DNA from: an uncultured Chitinophagaceae bacterium
GTDB lineage: Bacteria > Bacteroidota > Bacteroidia > Chitinophagales > Chitinophagaceae
Length of the DNA stretch: 7,633 nucleotides
Direction: 5' to 3'
NCBI GenBank assembly: GCA_903832075.1
Contig: CAILAF010000034.1
Coordinates: 1 to 7,633 of the forward strand
Shown: piece by piece, positions 1 through 5,263 of the stretch
Position numbering within the stretch: the stretch's first letter is position 1
How the letters are laid out: every line of letters begins with the position of its first letter
Made by a program: the position numbers and the translations under genes
The notes under the pieces: generated by a model
Told to the model about the DNA's origin: nothing
The model's database searches: none
What the model saw: only the letters and a program-made list of their open reading frames with translations

Positions 1-904
1 AATGCACAGAACCGGTATCAACAGATAATAAACAATTTGCTTTTTTCAATATCAATAACATTTCCGGCAAACTTGTTTTTGATGTTAAATCAATTGACGG
101 ATTTTGATAAGCTTTTATAAATGCTTGCGTATATTCTGCATCATTTGCAGCACCACAAACAACTGCAGTTAAGCCATATCTTTCAAATAGATAATTACTT
201 ACTACAATAAAGTATGATGCAGGCCAGATACGGCTTTTGCTTCTTGATCCGGGAAATACGATAAAGAATTTATCCGGTAATTGTTCTGTAATATTTGATG
301 AAATTTTATCGGTACTAAATGATATAGTTTTTACTGCTGATTTTTTATTGATAATAAATTCAGTAAATAGTTGATTCCTGTAAAATTCAAACAAATGTTT
401 TTCATTGTGAATAAACAAGTCGTTGTATAAATTTTTATCAAAACACATTTCATATCCAAAATAATTTTCGTTGTTTCTGTTCATGCCAATTCTTTGATTG
501 GCTTTTGCAGCTTTTACAATGGCATCATCAAACCGTTTTGCTCTTGAGTAAGTTGGATTGATGACAATATCATAGTTCTCTTTATAAATATTTCTCGAAA
601 ACTGAAAACGGTAAAACAATTTTTTCTTGAAACGCATCTTATCTAACCAAAATATTTTTGAAAATTTATCTCCATATTGAATATCAAATAAACTTTTCCA
701 GGAACGATTCCCGCAAAAATGTAATTCATAATCTTTCAATCTGTCGCTTTGAATGATTTCGTCAATAAAATTTTGCCAAAGAATAAAATCGCCGATCTCA
801 TCAACCCTAACAATCAAAGCTTTTCTGGATAAAGGTTTGCGAATGCCGATCATTGCAAGCCAAAGTGCAACATCATATAAAATTCCTTTTAAACGGTTCA
901 GCAT
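1..904 (-). CDS. GT9-family glycosyltransferase (heptosyltransferase-like), 3' end cut by window edge
   Basis: I translated this frame by hand: it is open from an ATG at 904-902 to the window edge, giving 301 residues with no stop, so the C-terminus is missing. It looks like a GT-B enzyme of family GT9, whose known members (WaaC, WaaF) add ADP-heptose to lipopolysaccharide core at the cytoplasmic face of the inner membrane. Support comes from an N-terminal strand and turn, LIVRVDEIGDFILW (about residues 30-43), which matches the family's R-x-D-x-x-GD start; from FPGSRSKSRIWPASYF (217-232), which matches the family's PG...WP..F nucleotide-sugar region; and from LLSVDTGSVH (292-301), which matches the family's DTG-x-x-H motif just before the cut. 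GT9 members usually run to about 330-370 residues, so perhaps 40-70 are lost. It is divergent from the methyltransferase gene at 945. The family call is firm; heptose as the donor sugar is not shown. Confidence 0.85.
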   Translation of the reverse strand, partial: MLNRLKGILYDVALWLAMIGIRKPLSRKALIVRVDEIGDFILWQNFIDEIIQSDRLKDYELHFCGNRSWKSLFDIQYGDKFSKIFWLDKMRFKKKLFYRFQFSRNIYKENYDIVINPTYSRAKRFDDAIVKAAKANQRIGMNRNNENYFGYEMCFDKNLYNDLFIHNEKHLFEFYRNQLFTEFIINKKSAVKTISFSTDKISSNITEQLPDKFFIVFPGSRSKSRIWPASYFIVVSNYLFERYGLTAVVCGAANDAEYTQAFIKAYQNPSIDLTSKTSLPEMLLILKKANCLLSVDTGSVH

Positions 905-944
905 TTTGTTAAAACACTTTATCTTGCTTTCTTTACAAGTGAAG
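905..944. promoter_or_regulatory. Short divergent intergenic region, presumed to hold or adjoin two promoters
   Basis: These 40 AT-rich bases separate two genes that are read away from each other, so promoters for both must lie here or just inside the opposite gene. I looked for the Bacteroidota sigma-factor pattern (TTTG near -33, TAnnTTTG near -7). A TTTG is present at 905-908 on the + strand, and TATCTTG (920-926) resembles a -7 box, but the 11-base spacing is far from the usual 19-21. No strong match was found on either strand. The call rests on gene layout, not on a recognised motif. Confidence 0.3.
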
Positions 945-1661
945 ATGAATAATATGGTACCAAAAGATTTTAATCCTTCTGTTTCTCATCCACTGTACTT
1001 TATCAGAAAAGGATTATACAACAAAATTAAACAATACAGTTCTAATTTGAACGGTCGGTTATTAGATTTTGGTTGCGGCGCTAAACCATATCAATCATTA
1101 TTTACAAATGTAATTGAATATATTGGCGTTGATTATAATAGCGAAGGACATAGTCATACCAACGAAACAATAGATTTTTATTATGATGGAAAAACTTTGC
1201 CATTCAATAATGATGAATTTGATAGTTTGTTTAGCAGTGAAGTATTTGAACATGTATTTAATTTACAAGAAATATTACCGGAATTAAATCGTGTGATGAA
1301 GACAGGAGGAAAGTTGTTATTTACTTGTCCGTTTGCATGGGAAGAACATGAAATTCCGAATGATTATGCACGTTACACTCAATTTGCTTTGAAAGATCTT
1401 TTAGAAAAGAATGGATTTAAAATTATGATGGTTGATAAAAACGGACATTATATAAGTACGTTGCATCAGCATTTTATCGTTTATTTGAACGATCATTGGT
1501 TGCATAAAGTAATTTTCTTTTCTAAATTTAATTTCTTTAAAAAAATAGTAAGACAATTATTTGTGCCGTTATTAAATTATTTGTTTCTTTTGTTTGAACC
1601 TTTATGGCCAAAAGTTTCAACAATGTATTTAAATACGATCATTCTTGCTGAAAAAATATGA
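945..1661 (+). CDS. Class I SAM-dependent methyltransferase (Methyltransf_11-like)
   Basis: This 238-residue protein has the class I methyltransferase fold signature. Motif I is LLDFGCGAKPY (39-49), which binds S-adenosylmethionine. The acidic end of strand 2 is GVDYN (61-65). LPFNNDEFD (85-93) is followed by SSEVFEHV (97-104), a common Methyltransf_11 signature, and then by LNRVMKTGGKLLFTCPF (114-130). WEEHEIPNDYARYT (132-145) resembles a stretch seen in glycan-locus methyltransferases. The frame is open back to 753, but those 64 codons lie antisense to the GT9 gene and do not look like a fold, so I chose the ATG at 945; an ATG at 954 is the alternative. The last 50 residues are rich in Phe, Leu and Lys and may sit on the membrane. 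It shares an ATGA overlap with the next glycosyltransferase. A sugar or glycan substrate is inferred from the neighbours only. Confidence 0.88.
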   Translation: MNNMVPKDFNPSVSHPLYFIRKGLYNKIKQYSSNLNGRLLDFGCGAKPYQSLFTNVIEYIGVDYNSEGHSHTNETIDFYYDGKTLPFNNDEFDSLFSSEVFEHVFNLQEILPELNRVMKTGGKLLFTCPFAWEEHEIPNDYARYTQFALKDLLEKNGFKIMMVDKNGHYISTLHQHFIVYLNDHWLHKVIFFSKFNFFKKIVRQLFVPLLNYLFLLFEPLWPKVSTMYLNTIILAEKI

Positions 1662-2635
1662 ATAAAAAAATTGCTTATACCGTTTGTTCTGCCAATCATT
1701 TGGCTTATGCTAAAACAATGGCAGATTCTTTGCTGGCGCAGCATCCGGAATATACAATTTTTATAGGATTGGTTGACAGAATTGATAACCGTTTTGATGT
1801 TTCTTTTTTTCAACCACACATAATTATTGAAGCAGAAGCATTACAAATTGCTCAGTTTGCAAAAATGAGTGCGCAATACAATATCATTGAATTGAATTGT
1901 GCTGTTAAACCATTTATGGCGCAATATCTTTTTAAAAATTATTCGCCCGACACTTTATTATATTTTGATACTGATATTTTTATTTATCATTCATTAGAAA
2001 AAATAGAAGAAGCATTGCTGGAAAATGACATTGTTCTCACTCCGCATTTTACAAATCCGATGAATGATGATTTGGAACCAAGGGAAAGAGATATGCTTCG
2101 TTCCGGATTATATAATGCCGGATTTATTAGTATGAAAAATACTATAATAACAAATAAATTTTTGCAATGGTGGAGCGAAAGATTGATAAATCAATGTTAT
2201 TACAACTTTGCAGAAGGAATGGGAGTTGATCAATATTGGCTGAATTTAGTTCCGTTATTTTTTGATAAAGTTGGAATCTTTAATCATAAAGGTGCAAACG
2301 TTGCATATTGGAATCTGCATGAAAGAATTTTGAGTAAAATGAATAATGCATTTTTTGTAAATGCCTCAGAACCTTTGCTGTTCCTGCATATCAGCGGATA
2401 TAAGTTTGATAAGCCAGATGAATTATCTCGCCATCAAACAAGATTTAATTTATCTCAATTAGCTGTTCTAAATGAATTGATAACTGAATACAGAAATGCG
2501 GTGTATAACAATGGGTATGAAAAATTTTCTGCGATGAGCTGCTATTTTTCTAAACCAATTAAAAAATCAACCGGCTTAATGGCAACTATCAATAAATTAT
2601 TAAAGCCTTTGAAAATTAAATTAACCGGTTTATAA
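1658..2635 (+). CDS. GT-A-type glycosyltransferase (GT8-like)
   Basis: This 325-residue soluble protein starts with a strand and helix typical of nucleotide-diphospho-sugar transferases (IAYTVCSANHLAYAKTMADSL, 5-25). It carries a DxD metal and nucleotide-sugar motif in LLYFDTDIFIY (D104 and D106). Further family-like blocks are LYNAGFISMK (151-160), VDQYWLNLVP (190-199), NVAYWNLHER (214-223) and a late LFLHISGYKFDKP (241-253). That last block recalls the C-terminal His-x-x-Gly-x-x-Lys of GT8 enzymes and the 'HFSG' block of many bacterial locus glycosyltransferases. It probably moves a sugar from a nucleotide donor onto a growing glycan in the cytoplasm. Its start codon overlaps the methyltransferase stop codon by 4 bases (ATGA), so the two are probably translationally coupled; no Shine-Dalgarno is visible. 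The donor and acceptor are unknown, and GT8 membership is a best guess rather than a firm call. Confidence 0.8.
   Translation: MNKKIAYTVCSANHLAYAKTMADSLLAQHPEYTIFIGLVDRIDNRFDVSFFQPHIIIEAEALQIAQFAKMSAQYNIIELNCAVKPFMAQYLFKNYSPDTLLYFDTDIFIYHSLEKIEEALLENDIVLTPHFTNPMNDDLEPRERDMLRSGLYNAGFISMKNTIITNKFLQWWSERLINQCYYNFAEGMGVDQYWLNLVPLFFDKVGIFNHKGANVAYWNLHERILSKMNNAFFVNASEPLLFLHISGYKFDKPDELSRHQTRFNLSQLAVLNELITEYRNAVYNNGYEKFSAMSCYFSKPIKKSTGLMATINKLLKPLKIKLTGL
2630..2635. other. Tail-to-tail overlap of two convergent genes
   Basis: The + strand stop TAA (2633-2635) and the minus-strand stop, seen as TTA at 2630-2632, sit side by side, so each coding region ends inside the other's last codons. There is no spacer for a conventional terminator. 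The nearby palindrome AACCGGTT (2623-2630) has no loop and no T-tract of the intrinsic-terminator type. Transcripts from both sides must therefore run into the opposite gene or stop by another route. Confidence 0.9.
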
Positions 2636-3220
2636 TTTTGTAATCTTCACAACAATAATCACATTGTAATCAATAATACAATCGCTGCTGAATAAAATTT
2701 CGTAAGAAATATTTTTTATTTCATTTAATCTATCAATCATATAAGTGTAACCCATATCCGCATGAACATGATATGGATTTAAAGGCTGACCAATTTTATT
2801 ACATATTTCTTCATATTTCTTTTGATTCGGGAAAACCAAAACCAAATTGCCATTGCTTTTTAAAATGCGAATAAACTTTTTTAATGCATCATTGGTGTTG
2901 ACAAAATCTTCAATTAAATGACTGGTATAAACATAATCATAAGTATTATCTGCTACCGGAATTTCATCATTGATAACATCACATCCAATATCAACTTTAT
3001 CTTTTCCGGCAGAAGCATAAGGTTGCGGAAAATCAATTCCATCACAATTATCTTTTTTTATCTTATCGCCACCAAAACCAATATCACAGCCATTTCCAAT
3101 ACAATAAGGTAAAACTAAATGGCGCACTTTATTTGTTTCTGAACCATACAAAAATTTTATTCCAAACCATTTTGTAAGATTACCTTTTATTTTTCTGTTG
3201 ACGAATGTTGTGAAATTCAT
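2630..3220 (-). CDS. Small class I SAM-dependent methyltransferase, last gene of the leftward run
   Basis: This 196-residue protein has a glycine-rich SAM-binding loop, GCDIGFGGDKI (44-54), followed by an acidic strand end GIDFPQP (61-67). Next come DVINDEIPVADNTYDYVY (81-98) and TSHLIEDFVN (100-109), which fill the place of the usual SSHVLEH block. ILKSNGNLVLVFPN (119-132) is the next core strand. A His-containing block, NPYHVHADMGYT (148-159), may be near the active site. It is not a recent copy of the methyltransferase at 945: apart from fold motifs the two sequences differ. It begins 9 bases after the GT2 stop, so it is probably in the same operon. The ATG at 3220-3218 has an AT-rich leader without a clear ribosome site. 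The likely role is methylation of a sugar or lipid intermediate, from context only. Confidence 0.82.
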   Translation of the reverse strand: MNFTTFVNRKIKGNLTKWFGIKFLYGSETNKVRHLVLPYCIGNGCDIGFGGDKIKKDNCDGIDFPQPYASAGKDKVDIGCDVINDEIPVADNTYDYVYTSHLIEDFVNTNDALKKFIRILKSNGNLVLVFPNQKKYEEICNKIGQPLNPYHVHADMGYTYMIDRLNEIKNISYEILFSSDCIIDYNVIIVVKITKL

Positions 3221-3229
3221 GTATTAAAA

Positions 3230-4147
3230 TTAATGATTCAATAAACCTTTTATAGCATCAATTCTAAATTGAATTACAGGCCATGCTTTTGCAGGATGAC
3301 CTTGCAATGAATATTTAATTGCCAGTATAATTGATGCGCCCAATTTAAAAATGTATTCAATATTCTTTTTGATAAAAGCAAATTTACTGATCGCTAAAAC
3401 TCTTCTTCTTTCGCCTCTTCCTATTCCACTTGCCACACGATACATATATTCTTTAGTCAATTTTTTCACTTCAACAATATGTTGAACACGAATAGCAGGA
3501 TCATAATAAATTTTTTTTCCGAGTGCGATTAATTTATAAAAAAATTCTTTGCCTTCACCGCCAATTCTTAATGTACCAACAACACCGGGCAACGCAACAT
3601 TAAATCCATTTACTTCAAAAAAATCTTTTGTGCGAATAACCATATTTGATTCTATCGGGTATTTCCCATTTGTAAATACACTCACTTCTTTGCTGTAATC
3701 AAAGTTGCCAACCAATGAAGAAACATAATAACTCATCCATTTTGGTTCTTCGGGAATATATTTCGGGATAATCCTTCCACCTAATCCACCGGCATCTGAA
3801 TGATGTTCAAAAAAGTTTACGATTCTTTCTAAATAATCTTTATCTGCAATGGCATCATCATCTAAAAAGCATAATAAAGGTGAACGAACAATAGAAGCTC
3901 CTTTATTTCTTGCGAAGGAAGCGCCTTGTTGTTGCTCTTCTAAAAAATAAAAATTTGCATCAGCATGTTCGGCAATATAATTTAGACAAACTTCTTTTGT
4001 ATTATCAGTAGAGTTATTGTTTACTATGATTGCTTCAAATGCCTTTCTGTCAAGCGTTTGATGATACAAGCTATCCATTGCGTCAGCAATATAATCTGCG
4101 CGATTATAAGTGCAAATAACAACAGATATTTTTAATGCATCACTCAT
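3230..4147 (-). CDS. Family 2 (GT-A) glycosyltransferase
   Basis: This 305-residue protein opens with ISVVICTYNRADYI (7-20), the hallmark N-terminus of GT2 inverting glycosyltransferases. IIVNNNSTDNT (40-50) follows, equivalent to the usual VDDGSTD. QQQGASFARNKGA (72-84) matches the G-x-x-x-ARN-x-G block. LLCFLDDDAI (91-100) carries the metal-binding DxD at D96-D98. The usual GGED catalytic block appears as GGEGKEF (196-202), which keeps a Glu (E198) but lacks the following Asp. A late VQHIV (221-225) holds a candidate metal-binding His. There is no convincing C-terminal pair of membrane helices, only one short hydrophobic patch near 265-281, so it is probably cytoplasmic or peripheral rather than a CsbB-like lipid-sugar synthase. 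Its start overlaps the upstream GT4 stop in an ATGA (4144-4147). The transferred sugar is unknown. Confidence 0.9.
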   Translation of the reverse strand: MSDALKISVVICTYNRADYIADAMDSLYHQTLDRKAFEAIIVNNNSTDNTKEVCLNYIAEHADANFYFLEEQQQGASFARNKGASIVRSPLLCFLDDDAIADKDYLERIVNFFEHHSDAGGLGGRIIPKYIPEEPKWMSYYVSSLVGNFDYSKEVSVFTNGKYPIESNMVIRTKDFFEVNGFNVALPGVVGTLRIGGEGKEFFYKLIALGKKIYYDPAIRVQHIVEVKKLTKEYMYRVASGIGRGERRRVLAISKFAFIKKNIEYIFKLGASIILAIKYSLQGHPAKAWPVIQFRIDAIKGLLNH

Positions 4148-5259
4148 AAACTGCGCAAAGATAAGTGTGCTTTATTGATAATATTCGGCCAATAAAAATT
4201 CGTATAAAATTCTTGTGAGGTATGTGTAGCAATAAATTTGCTTTTGATCATTTCAATTGCAAACTGTGAGATATTTTTATCATCAATGATGATCAATTTG
4301 TTGCCGGTTATTTTTTTATTAATTCCTCTTGCACCTGTTTCTGTTGAAATGACTGTTGTATCATTTGCCAATGATTCCACCAATTTTGTTTTAATACCTG
4401 TTGCCATCGATGTAGGATTTATAAAAGTATCAATGCCTCTAAAATAAATAGATACATCATCTACCAATCCTGCAAAACTAATTTCAGGATAATGAATGAT
4501 TTCATTTTTTAATTCTTCTGATAAACGATTGCCTGAAATAATAATATAAAATGAAAATTTTTGTTCTCTTAAAAAAGGAATTATTTCATGAAGTATAATT
4601 TTAAGAGCATTTACATTTGGTGAGTAATCTAATGTACCATTGAAATAAAATAATGTGTGATTTTCTTTCAATGAATATTTTTCAATAATTATTTTTTTGC
4701 ATTTTATTTTTTCATCATTGCTTGGAATGGCATTTAAATTTGTTCCGTAAGGAATGATGGTGCATTTATGAGTATTTAATTCCCATTCATCAATGGCATA
4801 TTGCAAATCTTCTTCGCACTTAAAGAAATTATGATTGGCTTTTTGATGAATCCGTCTTTCATACATTTCATAAATTCTCCACCATTTTTTTTCTGCAAAT
4901 AAAAATCGATGTGCTTCAATGTTATGTGAATGTATGACGAAAGGCTTGCCTGTAAATCGTTTCAGAAGATAGCCAAGCCATCCGAAATAGGAGTGTTCGA
5001 TAATAATTACATCAATCTTATTATTTTTTATAAGATTGATTAATCTGTTTAAATAAATGATATTAAGGAAACCTAACCAATGGTTGAATAAAAATGAATG
5101 CGTATTATTCGGTAAAAATTCAGCAGTTTCATTTTCTAATGAAACAGCTAAAGTGATATTTGTTTCTTTTGATAAATAATAATAAAAATCAGCCACACCT
5201 TTTTGTCCGCCCATTTGAGCAGGAAAAACTTTATATGAAATTATTCCCAAAATATTCAT
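4144..5259 (-). CDS. GT4-like GT-B glycosyltransferase
   Basis: This 371-residue protein has two Rossmann-like halves. The N-terminal half holds MGGQKGVADFYYYLSK (16-31), a glycine-rich loop usual in acceptor-side domains, and VIHSHNIEAHRF (108-119), typical of GT4 enzymes. The C-terminal half starts near IIPYGTNLN (168-176) and continues with LFYFNGTLDYSPNVNAL (203-219) and FAGLVDDVSIYF (262-273). It ends with NPTSMATGIKTKLVESLA (281-298) and TETGARG (306-312), the nucleotide-sugar binding region. E295 matches the conserved second Glu of the EX7E motif; the first Glu position is Thr (T287), as in the 'GtGiKtKxxE' subgroup. It would transfer a sugar from a nucleotide donor in the cytoplasm. 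It starts 4 bases after the YfhO stop and overlaps the next gene by 4 bases, which supports one transcript. Donor and acceptor cannot be told from sequence. Confidence 0.87.
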   Translation of the reverse strand: MNILGIISYKVFPAQMGGQKGVADFYYYLSKETNITLAVSLENETAEFLPNNTHSFLFNHWLGFLNIIYLNRLINLIKNNKIDVIIIEHSYFGWLGYLLKRFTGKPFVIHSHNIEAHRFLFAEKKWWRIYEMYERRIHQKANHNFFKCEEDLQYAIDEWELNTHKCTIIPYGTNLNAIPSNDEKIKCKKIIIEKYSLKENHTLFYFNGTLDYSPNVNALKIILHEIIPFLREQKFSFYIIISGNRLSEELKNEIIHYPEISFAGLVDDVSIYFRGIDTFINPTSMATGIKTKLVESLANDTTVISTETGARGINKKITGNKLIIIDDKNISQFAIEMIKSKFIATHTSQEFYTNFYWPNIINKAHLSLRSL

Positions 5260-5263
5260 TACA

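Noticed and set aside
753..944. In-frame upstream extension of the + strand methyltransferase from an ATG at 753
   Set aside because: It lies antisense to the well-supported GT9 gene, adds 64 residues before the fold, and has a sound ATG at 945. It is an open-frame artefact.
1577..1819. Minus-strand open frame of 80 residues across the methyltransferase-glycosyltransferase junction
   Set aside because: Fully antisense to two real genes, with no recognisable motif.
2638..2671. Direct repeat TTGTAATC near the convergent junction
   Set aside because: Eight bases in AT-rich coding DNA, seen twice only; most likely chance.
2918..3112. Plus-strand open frame inside the second methyltransferase
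   Set aside because: An Ile-rich low-complexity shadow of the minus-strand gene.
3511..3518. Eight-T tract in the GT2 gene (another at 7235-7242 in YfhO) as a phase-variation switch
   Set aside because: Both encode Lys-Lys in AT-rich codons, frames are intact, and runs of this length are expected by chance in such DNA.
4238..4447. Plus-strand open frame inside the GT4-like gene
   Set aside because: Hydrophobic shadow of the minus-strand gene, with no separate support.
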